Source: Superficieibacter electus
Lineage (GTDB): Bacteria > Pseudomonadota > Gammaproteobacteria > Enterobacterales > Enterobacteriaceae
DNA length: 64,000 bases
NCBI RefSeq assembly: GCF_002915575.1
Contig: NZ_PQGD01000001.1
Location: 124,001-188,000, forward strand
Direction of reading: 5' to 3'
The notes under the pieces are model-generated. The model did not search any database and was not told the origin of the DNA. It saw only the letters and a program-made list of their open reading frames with translations. Positions 42,317-50,909 of this stretch are shown one piece after another (position 1 is the stretch's first letter; each line of letters opens with the position of its first letter). A program made the translations under genes and the position numbers.

Positions 42317-43160
42317 CCTGCTCCGGCTGCCAGTCTTCAGTAAACCAGATATGCAGCAACGCGTAAGAACGCCAGGGCTGCCAGCGTTCAGCGTAGCGGC
42401 GGATCTGGGCTGGCGTCATCCCACTAAAACGTTGCTTGATAGCATAGTCGTCCGGTAAGAAAATGTCCTTGGCCTGCCAGCCTCGCAGCGCGAAGTAACT
42501 TGCCGTCCAGCGACCAATACCAGGGAACGTTTGCAGCCTTTTTACCCCTTCTTCCACATCCACCGGGGCGTGGAGTGGAAAATAACCGTCGAGAGTTGCC
42601 TGAGCAAGATGAATAATTGCCTGGGCACGCTTCACAGGCATGCCCAGCGATTTCAGCTGCAGCGGATCGGCCGCCGCCAGTGCTTCTGGCGTTGGAAAGG
42701 TATAATAGCCGGGCGCATCCACCAGTGGTTCACCGCAGGCAGCAACCACTTTCCCGGTCAATTTCGCGGCCATCGCTACACTGACCAGTTGCCCGAGAAT
42801 GGCTCGTACGCTCTGCTCAAAAGGATCGACTGAGCCAGGCAGACGCAGCCCGGGACGCGCGCTGGCAAGATTGCCCAGTGCGGCGGCAATGGTCCGGGGA
42901 TCGCAGCGTAAATCCAGGAGCCGTTCAATGCGTGATAAACATAATGCCGCTACCGGCAGCAGCCCTTCACTTAGCTCAACCGTGAGCGTATGCGTATCTG
43001 TTCGTGGAGTCAGGGTCATCACACCGCGATGCCCTTCTACTATCACGCTACGGATATAAACGTCACCAGTAAAGGTTTCAATACCGCTGACTGCACGCGC
43101 GCGCAAAAAAGTAAACATCCACTTCCAGTCATAGGGGGGTTGCCAGTGTAGCGTATACAT
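42309..43160 (-). CDS. alkA: DNA-3-methyladenine glycosylase II
   Basis: Excises 3-methylpurines and other alkylated bases; part of the Ada adaptive response in relatives. The 283 residues start MYTLHWQPPYDWKWM. The helix-hairpin-helix is LQTFPGIGRWTASYFALRGW, followed by FLPDDYAIKQRF with the catalytic Asp. It overlaps the yegE 3' end by 8 bp in convergent orientation. I could not recognise an Ada box with confidence in the AT-rich upstream gap. Confidence 0.97.
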   Translation of the reverse strand: MYTLHWQPPYDWKWMFTFLRARAVSGIETFTGDVYIRSVIVEGHRGVMTLTPRTDTHTLTVELSEGLLPVAALCLSRIERLLDLRCDPRTIAAALGNLASARPGLRLPGSVDPFEQSVRAILGQLVSVAMAAKLTGKVVAACGEPLVDAPGYYTFPTPEALAAADPLQLKSLGMPVKRAQAIIHLAQATLDGYFPLHAPVDVEEGVKRLQTFPGIGRWTASYFALRGWQAKDIFLPDDYAIKQRFSGMTPAQIRRYAERWQPWRSYALLHIWFTEDWQPEQAS

Positions 43161-43327
43161 TTATTCTCCATGCTGGCGTGCAAATCAATCATTTAATTAT
43201 ATGATTAAATAAAAATTATTGATAATAAAAATATTATATAATTTTACACCCTAAGCCATTGCTTATCGTCAGTCTGCCAGCGTATATTCCTGCGTGCTCA
43301 AAATGATTTAGCAGGGATGGCTAAAGA

Positions 43328-44734
43328 ATGAATATGTTGTCGCTCACCTTTGGTTATTTTTTCTTACTATTTTTTTTGCTTTACTGGTTATTAAACCCAT
43401 GGCACCGGCTACAAAACAGCCTGTTATTACTGGTGAGTTATGCTTTTGTTAGCTATTTTTCACTAAGCTCAGCGCTCATACTGTTAACATATAGTTTATT
43501 AATATACGTTCTCGGTAGATTTATTCACACATCAAATAAAACTAAAACCGGCTATACCTTGCTTACGCTGCTCACGATCGCGTTTTTTATCGCGTTCAAA
43601 TATTATCCTGCATCACGTGAAAGCCTTCAACTTGCATTAAGCCAGGCAAATATTCAGCTGGATTTGCCGCTGATGGACATTGTTGTGCCTCTCGGGCTTT
43701 CCTTTTACATTTTCCACTCCGTAAGCTACATCGTCTCTATCGCTAAAAAAGAGGTTCAGCCTGCTACAGGGTTGAACGTTTTGCTGTATATCAGCTTTTT
43801 TCCAAATATAGTGTCAGGGCCCATTAACCGCGCCAGTCACTTTCTGCCACAAATTTCGACGACACAGCCCCGTCGGTTGCCCAACGTGCAAAGACCGCTG
43901 TGCTTGCTGGCACTGGCTATTGCCAAATTATTTCTGTGCAGCGCTTGGTTGGCAGATCGTTTTGTAACCCCGGTGTTTGACTCGCCAGAAAACGCCACCT
44001 CACTGCAACTGCTGGTGGCCGTTTACGCTTATGCCTGGCAAATCTATTTCAACTTCTCTGGCTATACTGACCTGGTTACGGCGCTGGCAGCGCTGCTGGG
44101 CTTTTCGCTGCCGGTCAATTTTAATGCCCCTTACCGCGCGCAGAATTTACAGGCGTTTTGGGGCCGCTGGCATATCAGCTTATCCCTGTTTATTCGTGAT
44201 TATATTTATATCCCGCTGGGCGGTAATCGACGGGGGTTGTTACGTAAGAACCTTAATTTGCTTATTGCAATGGTCCTCTCCGGCATCTGGCATGGTACCG
44301 GGGTGACGTTTATTATTTGGGGAGCCCTGCATGGTGCAGGGTTAGTATTGCTAAGCTATAAAAATCATTTTTTCCCGACGCATTATTGCGGGCCAATAAG
44401 AACGCTCCTTAGCCGACTGCTGACATTTCACTTCATTTGCTTTACGTGGATTTTCTTCCGGGCGACGGATTTAACAACAGCCTGGATGATTATCACCAGT
44501 ATCAGCAAGCTCTCTTTCTCCTCGCTATTAACAGCAACAGAAACGCCGTACCTGGTTGCTTTTTTAATTTTCTTTAGTATGTATCCTCAACTGGATTCGT
44601 TGAAAATAAAACTCGGCGCGCTGGCCTGTCGAATTCCGTGGTTATGGTTTCCGGTTCCGCTGGCGCTTTTCTTAACCGTGGTGTTCTTTTTTTCACCTGC
44701 TGGTCTGCCAGGGTTTATTTATGCAAACTTTTGA
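43328..44734 (+). CDS. MBOAT-family O-acyltransferase (PatA/AlgI-like)
   Basis: A 468-residue polytopic membrane acyltransferase with about 11-12 helices. Diagnostic blocks are YISFFPNIVSGPINRASHF, FWGRWHISLSLFIRDYIYIPLGG, and SGIWHGTGVTFIIWGALHG near residue 320 with the invariant catalytic His. Such proteins move acetyl groups from the cytoplasm to a periplasmic partner. The gene opens a three-gene cassette with two SGNH proteins, so a periplasmic O-acetylation system is likely. PatA-type peptidoglycan acetylation, alginate-type or cellulose-type acetylation are all compatible. It lies divergent from alkA. Confidence 0.9.
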   Translation: MNMLSLTFGYFFLLFFLLYWLLNPWHRLQNSLLLLVSYAFVSYFSLSSALILLTYSLLIYVLGRFIHTSNKTKTGYTLLTLLTIAFFIAFKYYPASRESLQLALSQANIQLDLPLMDIVVPLGLSFYIFHSVSYIVSIAKKEVQPATGLNVLLYISFFPNIVSGPINRASHFLPQISTTQPRRLPNVQRPLCLLALAIAKLFLCSAWLADRFVTPVFDSPENATSLQLLVAVYAYAWQIYFNFSGYTDLVTALAALLGFSLPVNFNAPYRAQNLQAFWGRWHISLSLFIRDYIYIPLGGNRRGLLRKNLNLLIAMVLSGIWHGTGVTFIIWGALHGAGLVLLSYKNHFFPTHYCGPIRTLLSRLLTFHFICFTWIFFRATDLTTAWMIITSISKLSFSSLLTATETPYLVAFLIFFSMYPQLDSLKIKLGALACRIPWLWFPVPLALFLTVVFFFSPAGLPGFIYANF

Positions 44735-45752
44735 TAACATTACGCTGTTTGCCAGGGTCTATAAATTTCTTTATATCATGCTGCTTAGCACGCTATTTGT
44801 GGTCTGGCTCAACCAGCGCTCGTTAACGCTTTACTGGCAGCAGGAATTTCATGAGGATGCGCCCTGGAGCGCAGTCAGACAGCCTTTATGGCTGAAAGGC
44901 GGGAAAATTTTAGCGGCGTTTTATGCTGGTAAAGAGGCGGTTAGCGGGGCGCTGGATGAAACACCCACTGCGGCTTTCATTCCGCTTATCGTCTTTCCTC
45001 ACGCGCCGCTGCAACCGTCACCTGCGGCCATCTCGCCGCCGACAGCCGCCCCCAGCCTGCCCGTCCCCCACAATGATAAAGAACACATCTATTTGACGGC
45101 GCACGGTAAAGTCTTTTTTGCCGGAGACTCAATGATGCAGGGCATCGCACCGCATATTATGCTGGCCCTCAATAAGCGCTACGGCATTCAAAGCATCAAT
45201 AAAAGTAAACAGAGTACCGGCCTGACGCTGCCGGGCTTTTTTGACTGGCCACTGACCATCAGCGAAACGCTACAGAGTGAACCGGATATTGAACTGCTGG
45301 TGGTTTTCCTCGGCCCTAACGATCCGTGGTCGATGAAACCAGACGGCGGCGGGCAATACCTGAAGTTTAAGAGCCCGGAATGGGAGCAGCTTTACCGCAG
45401 CCGGATTGAGCGCATTTTGCAAAGTGCACAGCAAAAGCAGATTCCGGTGATCTGGATTGGCCCGCCTAATATGCGCAAAAAAGCCCTTTCTGACGGGGTA
45501 GCCTGGCTGGACACCCTCTACGCTTCTGCCGTCACCGGAGCCGGGCAATATTATCTCCCGGCCAATGACATCCTGGGCTACCAGGGAGATACCTATTCCG
45601 ACTACCAGGATAAAGACGGACGAAAGCTTAAACTCCGCACCGGTGATGGCATTCACTTTACCCCCTATGCGCAAAAACTGATTGCGGCCAGGGTGCTTTC
45701 AATGATTAACGTTGAAGGCGCAGAACAGGAGAAATCTGTTGAACAACATTAA
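44721..45752 (+). CDS. Membrane-anchored SGNH-fold protein (PatB-like)
   Basis: A 343-residue protein with one N-terminal membrane helix (about 15-33), a proline-rich linker (about 95-120) and a periplasmic SGNH domain. The catalytic blocks are FAGDSMMQG (Ser near residue 136), FLGPNDPWSM (block III) and DGIHFTPYAQ (Asp/His near 308). It resembles the DUF459 group of SGNH proteins. The start overlaps the MBOAT gene by 14 bp, so the two are coupled. By analogy it would be the periplasmic transferase receiving acetyl from the MBOAT protein. An esterase role is not excluded. Confidence 0.85.
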   Translation: MQTFDNITLFARVYKFLYIMLLSTLFVVWLNQRSLTLYWQQEFHEDAPWSAVRQPLWLKGGKILAAFYAGKEAVSGALDETPTAAFIPLIVFPHAPLQPSPAAISPPTAAPSLPVPHNDKEHIYLTAHGKVFFAGDSMMQGIAPHIMLALNKRYGIQSINKSKQSTGLTLPGFFDWPLTISETLQSEPDIELLVVFLGPNDPWSMKPDGGGQYLKFKSPEWEQLYRSRIERILQSAQQKQIPVIWIGPPNMRKKALSDGVAWLDTLYASAVTGAGQYYLPANDILGYQGDTYSDYQDKDGRKLKLRTGDGIHFTPYAQKLIAARVLSMINVEGAEQEKSVEQH

Positions 45753-46956
45753 ATTTTTATCCGTATGTCGGCCGCTGGCGCTGCTGCTTAGCCTGCTGTT
45801 CATACTTTCATGCCAGGACGAAAAAAGTAAGACGCCAAAAACCGCCGCAGCCCCGTCTCATGAGACCGTCAGCCAGAATCAGCTCACTCGTTTCGGCGAT
45901 GCCGGGCTGACTAAACTGGCGGATAAGCTACTGGCCGGAGGGCAAAGCGTGCATATTCTGCAATTAGGCGATTCGCACACTGCCGCCGATCTCTTTACCG
46001 GCCAGCTGCGTCAGCGTTTTCAACAGCGTTTTGGTGACGGCGGTCCCGGCGTCATCAGTCCGCTGATGGTTCCGGGTCAGCGGAGCGCCGTGGTCGGGTT
46101 TACTAAACCGGGCCGGGACTGGCAGCTCTACTCTACCCGCAAAGGCCCCCGTGAGGACTTTCCTTTTACCGGACTCATCGCCCAGCCTTTGCAGGATAAC
46201 GCCGACGTCACACTAACACTCAAAAACCCAAGCGGTGGCCGTTATCAGGTAAGCGCTTTGTATAAATCCTCGGCTGATGCCATGCTCGCACTGGATCGCG
46301 GCAGCGTACAGACGCTGCCAGATAGCCAAAATCACTGGCAGCTTTCATCGGCTCGTCAGGCGACATTTCCGTTAAACGCAACCTTGGGTGGCGGGAATCA
46401 TCTTCAACTGGGCGGCTGGTTTATTACGTCTGGCAACCCCGGAGTCATATTTTCCGCCGTGGGGATTAATGGCGCAACGCTTTCAGCATGGGATAAGTGG
46501 CAAGCAGACTGGTTAATGCCCTTTGCGGCACTTAAACCCGATATGGTGATCCTTGAGTACGGCACTAATGAGGCATTTAATGATGACCTTGACCCGGTGC
46601 TTTATCGTCGCCAGCTTGAAAAACGAATCGCGCAAATCCGCGAAACGTTACCGGACGCGGCTATCCTGTTGATTGGCCCGCCGGACAGCATTAAAAACAA
46701 AGAGCAAACAACCTGTAGCGCTCGTGAACCCGTTAGTCTGGCAAAAGTGATGAACATCCAGAAACAGGTTGCTGAGGCTCAGCAACTTTTGTTCTGGGAC
46801 TGGCGCGCCTTTATGGGCGGTGCCTGTTCAATGGAACGCTGGTCAGCTACGGGCTATGCTCGTCCCGATCTGGTGCACCTCTCCACCGATGGCTATAAAA
46901 AAAGCGCCAATGCGCTCTTTGATCAGCTCATCAGTTTACTGGAAAAAGCGCAGTAA
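45739..46956 (+). CDS. SGNH-family lipoprotein with inserted domain (Ape1-like)
   Basis: A 405-residue predicted lipoprotein: hydrophobic N terminus ending FILSC (Cys25). The SGNH blocks are ILQLGDSHTAADLF (near 76), EYGTNEAFND (block III) and DLVHLSTDGY (Asp/His near 377). Between blocks I and III about 100 residues (roughly 150-250) form a beta-rich insert (VTLTLKNPSGGRYQVSAL...), reminiscent of the CBM35-like module of Ape1 peptidoglycan esterases. I chose the TTG at 45739, which has AGGAG 8 bases upstream, over the TTG at 45712. It overlaps the previous gene by 14 bp. Esterase function is inferred. Confidence 0.8.
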   Translation: MNNIKFLSVCRPLALLLSLLFILSCQDEKSKTPKTAAAPSHETVSQNQLTRFGDAGLTKLADKLLAGGQSVHILQLGDSHTAADLFTGQLRQRFQQRFGDGGPGVISPLMVPGQRSAVVGFTKPGRDWQLYSTRKGPREDFPFTGLIAQPLQDNADVTLTLKNPSGGRYQVSALYKSSADAMLALDRGSVQTLPDSQNHWQLSSARQATFPLNATLGGGNHLQLGGWFITSGNPGVIFSAVGINGATLSAWDKWQADWLMPFAALKPDMVILEYGTNEAFNDDLDPVLYRRQLEKRIAQIRETLPDAAILLIGPPDSIKNKEQTTCSAREPVSLAKVMNIQKQVAEAQQLLFWDWRAFMGGACSMERWSATGYARPDLVHLSTDGYKKSANALFDQLISLLEKAQ

Positions 46957-47043
46957 GACGCAGGCCTGGCTCAGCCGGGCTTGCAGCCATGCTGACATTT
47001 CGCTAAAGTCGCCCCCCTTCTTCACCGGCATGGGGATTTACGA

Positions 47044-48396
47044 GTGTTTATCGGATTTGACTATGGCACAGCGAACTGTTCAGTAGCAGTGATGCGCGAT
47101 GGCGCGCCATTGCTGCTGAAAATGGAAAATGGCAGTACGCTTTTACCCTCAATGCTCAGCGCGCCAACGCGCGAGGCGGTCAGCGAATGGCTGTATCGCC
47201 ACCATGATGTGCAGGCCACGCCGGGTGAAACACAGGCGTTACTGCGACGCGCCATTAACTATAATCGTGATGAAGATATCGACGTACTACCCGCAAGCGT
47301 CCAGTTTGGTCTCGCCTCGCTGCATCAGTACATCGACGATCCCCAGGAAGTGTACTTCGTTAAATCGCCAAAATCCTTTTTGGGTGCCAGCGGCCTCAAG
47401 CCACAGCAGATTGCCCTGTTTGAGGATCTGGTGTGCTCAATGATGCTGCATATTCGTCTGCAGGCGGAAAGCCAGTTGCCGGATACCATCACTCAGGCGG
47501 TAATCGGACGGCCGATTAACTTTCAGGGTTTGGGTGGAGAAGAGGCTAACGCCCAGGCGCAGGGTATCCTGGCACGTGCCGCCCAACGTGCGGGTTTTAA
47601 AGAGGTGATATTCCAGTATGAACCGGTGGCGGCAGGACTGGACTTTGAAGCCACGTTGCAGGAGGAGAAGCGGGTGCTGGTAGTGGATATCGGCGGCGGC
47701 ACCACCGACTGTTCGCTGCTGTTGATGGGGCCACAGTGGCGTCAGCGCCAGGATCGTGGTGCCAGTCTGCTGGGCCACAGCGGCTGTCGCGTGGGCGGTA
47801 ACGATTTAGACATCGCGCTGGCTTTCAAAAGCCTGATGCCTCTGCTGGGGCTGGGTGGCGAAACGGAAAAAGGCATCGCGCTGCCTGTTCTGCCCTGGTG
47901 GAATGCGGTCGCCATTAACGACGTTCCGGCGCAAAGTGATTTTTACAGTAGCGCTAACGGACGTCTGTTGAACGATCTGGTGCGTGATGCCCGTGACGGC
48001 GATAAAGTGGCTCTACTGTTGAAGGTGTGGAAGCAACGCCTGAGCTATCGCCTGGTGCGCAGCGCCGAAGAAAGTAAAATTGCCCTTTCCGGACGGGCAC
48101 AGACGGTAACCGCGCTGCCGTTTATCAGTGACGACCTGGCGGCGGCAATAAGCCAACAGGACCTGGAGGTCGCACTGAATCAGCCCCTGACTCGTATCCT
48201 TGAACAGGTACAGCTGGCGCTGGAAAATGCGCAGGAAACGCCGGATATTATCTACCTCACCGGCGGTAGCGCCCGCTCGCCGCTTATCAAAAAAGCACTC
48301 ACCGCACACCTGCCGGGAATACCTGTTGCTGGCGGCGATGATTTTGGTTCGGTAACAGCAGGCCTGGCACGCTGGGCCGACGTTGTGTTTCGCTAA
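47044..48396 (+). CDS. yegD: Hsp70-like ATPase YegD
   Basis: A 450-residue actin/Hsp70-fold protein lacking the substrate-binding domain, of unknown function. It begins with GTG (MFIGFDYGTANCSVAVM, phosphate-1 loop). The phosphate-2 loop VVDIGGGTTDCSLLL and the adenosine motif IYLTGGSARSPLI are intact. Length and sequence match E. coli YegD. In E. coli it lies next to alkA; here the acetylation-like cassette separates them. Confidence 0.95.
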   Translation: MFIGFDYGTANCSVAVMRDGAPLLLKMENGSTLLPSMLSAPTREAVSEWLYRHHDVQATPGETQALLRRAINYNRDEDIDVLPASVQFGLASLHQYIDDPQEVYFVKSPKSFLGASGLKPQQIALFEDLVCSMMLHIRLQAESQLPDTITQAVIGRPINFQGLGGEEANAQAQGILARAAQRAGFKEVIFQYEPVAAGLDFEATLQEEKRVLVVDIGGGTTDCSLLLMGPQWRQRQDRGASLLGHSGCRVGGNDLDIALAFKSLMPLLGLGGETEKGIALPVLPWWNAVAINDVPAQSDFYSSANGRLLNDLVRDARDGDKVALLLKVWKQRLSYRLVRSAEESKIALSGRAQTVTALPFISDDLAAAISQQDLEVALNQPLTRILEQVQLALENAQETPDIIYLTGGSARSPLIKKALTAHLPGIPVAGGDDFGSVTAGLARWADVVFR

Positions 48397-48439
48397 GGGA
48401 TAGCGTTAGAAACATTATTCAGGTGTGTTGTTTCTCTCA

Positions 48440-48455
48440 GGCGGGCAATCCCGCC
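48440..48455 (+). terminator. Hairpin terminator after yegD
   Basis: GGCGGG-CAAT-CCCGCC forms a 6-bp GC stem with a 4-nt loop, 44 bases after the yegD stop, followed by TCTCCTTC. The tail is pyrimidine-rich but not a true T-run. Confidence 0.5.
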
Positions 48456-48591
48456 TCTCCTTCAATAGCCATAGTTATTTTTTAATTTTAGCAACCACGG
48501 TTATGTCATATAATTAGCTACCATTCTGCCATTGGATGGGATCAGCAGGTTCTGCTGATAGCGTTTTTAACTCAGGGATTCTGGAGGAATA

Positions 48592-49053
48592 ATGAAATCT
48601 ATTTTACTGACATTAAGCTTGCTGTTTTTCACCACCGCAGGCTATTGCCAGCTTGAAGATAAAGTCATCACGGAAGGTTACGATCAGCAAGAGATGTCTG
48701 CGGCAATCGCGCATGCTCGCCGGGAAACCGACACCTTCATCAAAATGCTGAATAAACATGATGCGGATTCCTATGCGGTGAAAGCACCTATTACCGATGG
48801 TAAAGACACCGAACATTTCTGGCTCTCAAACGTGAGTTATGCTGACGGTATTTTTACCGGGATCATTGCCAACGATCCGGGCATTGTGAAAAACGTTGAG
48901 TACGGGCAAGAGTGGAAAATCAAGAAAGAAGATATTTCAGACTGGATGTATACGCGCGGAGATAAAATTTACGGTGGGTATACCATTGATCCATTGCTGG
49001 CCACTTATCCCAAAGAAGAAGCTGACGGACTAAGGGCAAGACTGGTTCGCTAA
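48592..49053 (+). CDS. yegJ: Periplasmic DUF2314 protein, YegJ-like
   Basis: A 153-residue exported protein: signal peptide MKSILLTLSLLFFTTAGYC followed by QLEDKVITEGYDQQEMSAAI. The DUF2314 core is DTEHFWLSNVSYADGIFTG, then VEYGQEWKIKKEDISDWMY, the same arrangement as E. coli YegJ. Function is unknown. A ribosome site GGAGG lies 6 bases before the ATG. It has its own AT-rich upstream gap and is followed by a long hairpin. Confidence 0.85.
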   Translation: MKSILLTLSLLFFTTAGYCQLEDKVITEGYDQQEMSAAIAHARRETDTFIKMLNKHDADSYAVKAPITDGKDTEHFWLSNVSYADGIFTGIIANDPGIVKNVEYGQEWKIKKEDISDWMYTRGDKIYGGYTIDPLLATYPKEEADGLRARLVR

Positions 49054-49059
49054 GCGGCA

Positions 49060-49113
49060 AGGGAGTTATTCTGGCGAAGTCTTTATAAGCTAAAGATCAA
49101 AGAATAACTCCCT
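49060..49113. repeat. Long hairpin downstream of yegJ
   Basis: A 13-bp perfect inverted repeat AGGGAGTTATTCT (49060-49072) / AGAATAACTCCCT (49101-49113) encloses a second one (TCTTTA/TAAAGA). It starts 7 bases after the yegJ stop and may act as a transcript 3' end, although no T-run follows. The remainder to 49234 shows no gene. Confidence 0.7.
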
Positions 49114-49234
49114 GCGAGATAGCGTTGTTATCACATAGATATTCATGATTTTAAGGTGTGAAGGCTAAGGAGAGAATACCTGTTAACAAAACAATGACTT
49201 CACGGAATAAGAAATGTCTTCCCTGTACGTTTTC

Positions 49235-49402
49235 TTAATTTAACACCCACCGTCGCAGGTAATCATCTTTGGTATTATATTTTTTATTATGCTTAAGAAC
49301 TGGGTTTATTGAAAACAAAAGATGCTCTGGTTTAACATCCACAGGTAGAATTTCATACACGGTCAGCTCAAAATTACGTTCAAATAACGTTCTGTCCAGC
49401 AT
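49235..49402 (-). CDS. Small hypothetical protein, possible remnant
   Basis: A 55-residue ORF starting MLDRTLFERNFELTVYEILP and ending YLRRWVLN. The ATG at 49402 has a strong ribosome site GGGAGG 5 bases upstream; the frame continues 6 codons further to an ATG at 49420 whose codons are that ribosome site. Composition looks protein-like, with alternating hydrophobic strands. I do not recognise the family. Placed after a SUKH immunity gene, it may be a fragment of another immunity or effector gene. Confidence 0.4.
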   Translation of the reverse strand: MLDRTLFERNFELTVYEILPVDVKPEHLLFSINPVLKHNKKYNTKDDYLRRWVLN

Positions 49403-49504
49403 TATCCTCCCTCCCGCCATTATCCTTTTCCTATGGCAATAGTTGCATATTACTCAAATCAGTACCACTTTTCTCACACTCAATCGTTTTATTACTGAAA
49501 TTTA

Positions 49505-49975
49505 CTATTCTAACGATGCTAATATCTCATCCAATAAAAACTCGGCAAAATTATTGGCGACAACAGATTTGCGTCCCTCTCTTTTAAATGACAATTCAGT
49601 TTCGACAATTACAGACTCTCCCGTTTCACTGAGCGTGGATACATCAATTGAGAATGAAGGACCATAACCTGACGATAGTATTTTTATCATATTACCATCG
49701 ACATCACCTAACTTTCTAGCTTCTATCGTTACATATCTAACATCAGGTGCAGAATTAGCTGCAAGCCCTTGTTTCGATATACCATAAAATGAAAGCCCGT
49801 TGAACATTAACGTTCCATATTTTCTGAGGAAAATTTTATACGACTCAGGAAAGAAAATATCTAAAGATGACTCATAAGCACTAATCAACTCTTCTGACGC
49901 AGGGCCACTACAAAAAAAAACCTCTCCACTATCAACAATAGTCTGTTCAATTTTCAAAAATAAATCATCATTCAT
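49505..49975 (-). CDS. SMI1/KNR4 (SUKH) family immunity protein
   Basis: A 156-residue protein with the SUKH-fold signature: SAYESSLDIFFPESYKIFLRKYGTLMF (key part FPESYKIFLRKYG) followed by GLSFYGISKQG. SUKH proteins neutralise toxins of polymorphic toxin systems in the cytoplasm. It starts 3 bp after an Rhs fragment, the usual tip-then-immunity order, but the cognate toxin domain is missing, so it is an orphan immunity gene. AT-rich composition contrasts with the flanking core genes. Confidence 0.85.
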   Translation of the reverse strand: MNDDLFLKIEQTIVDSGEVFFCSGPASEELISAYESSLDIFFPESYKIFLRKYGTLMFNGLSFYGISKQGLAANSAPDVRYVTIEARKLGDVDGNMIKILSSGYGPSFSIDVSTLSETGESVIVETELSFKREGRKSVVANNFAEFLLDEILASLE

Positions 49976-49978
49976 AGT

Positions 49979-50415
49979 TTAAATCTCCGGAAAGTCTAAT
50001 GCACGAGTTTTCCAATAATTACGCTTCCATCTATCAAGTTCCGCTGCGGTATTCACGTTCCTTTGCCGGAACATCACCATCACACAGGTATATAATGCGG
50101 ATACTTTCTGCCTGCAACGCTTCTCCGTCCGCCGTCCCAGCACATCATAATGGTACTCCCACTGCTCTCCCCGCCAGTAACAAAGTCCCATCAGACGGTC
50201 GTGACTGTCCATCACTGTCGGGCCAGAGCCTTCCCGACTCACCATCCGCGATGTCATTCTTTCCGCCGCATCGTATTCCGCTAGCACGTGACCGCGCCAC
50301 CCGGTGGCCCTGCGCATACTGGTTATCCCACAGCAGCGCCACTTTATCTCCCGTCCACTGCTCTTTCGTGTAGCAGCGCCTTCGGTTTTGATGTCAGTCT
50401 CTGGTTTATAAAGCG
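49979..50415 (-). pseudogene. Rhs core fragment, frameshifted
   Basis: Two frames together read as Rhs/YD-repeat protein: one frame carries EQWTGDKVALLWDNQYAQGH (about 50370-50310), the other continues HVLAEYDAAERM, then EQWEYHYDVLGRRTEKRC. The switch lies near 50286-50302, so a frameshift has broken the gene. The last residues (ELDRWKRNYWKTRALDFPEI) may be the end of the lost toxin tip, which leads straight into the SUKH immunity gene. The N-terminal bulk of Rhs (over 1000 residues) is absent. Confidence 0.75.
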
Positions 50416-50679
50416 TCAACATGGCATTGTGCTGTCTATATAGCTTACTACTCGCGCAATCGTGTCATGAACGGGTATACCATTTTCAAAATCAGCATAT
50501 TTCTTTAACCATTCAAGCCGTTCATGCCCGAAATCCTCAATCTCCTGCCACTCATCAGCGCCTGCAATAATAGCGCATACGGTAAGAAACAAAATGTCCG
50601 TTAATTTATGTCTGATTTTACCTTGCTGACGTAGATCAGGGATAATTGAAATATGATCAAGAAGACTTTGAATGTTCAC
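50416..50679 (-). pseudogene. H-repeat (ISAs1-family) transposase, truncated
   Basis: The N-terminal 80 residues of an ISAs1/H-repeat transposase: [20 protein letters not shown], then [21 protein letters not shown] and [13 protein letters not shown]. Normal length is about 370 residues; the DDE catalytic core is absent, and the frame runs into Rhs-derived sequence. H-repeats are known companions of rhs elements, so this marks a deletion that joined the two. Confidence 0.85.
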
Positions 50680-50755
50680 CAGACGTCCTTTTCGAATATA
50701 TCTGATTATTTAATGATTAAATTTTAATCAAATCAACCAGGTAAAACCAGGATAA

Positions 50756-50779
50756 AAGTTGTGATTGTCATCACAACTT
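50756..50779. promoter_or_regulatory. CRP-type palindrome
   Basis: AAGTTGTGAT and ATCACAACTT form a perfect 10-bp inverted repeat with a 4-nt centre. It contains TGTGA-N6-TCACA, the full CRP consensus core. It lies in the 230-bp gap upstream of the truncated transposase and downstream of the Tli3-like gene. No intact gene is obviously served by it today. Confidence 0.5.
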
Positions 50780-50909
50780 CCGTGATCTTGCCCTGTAGTG
50801 TAACCTTCCTGCATTTATTACTGAATTATACGCAGTCAGAGGTGATATTCTGATACTGACAGAACACTCGCCAGAATGATGACAAAGACGCCAGTAGAAT
50901 ATTACATGT

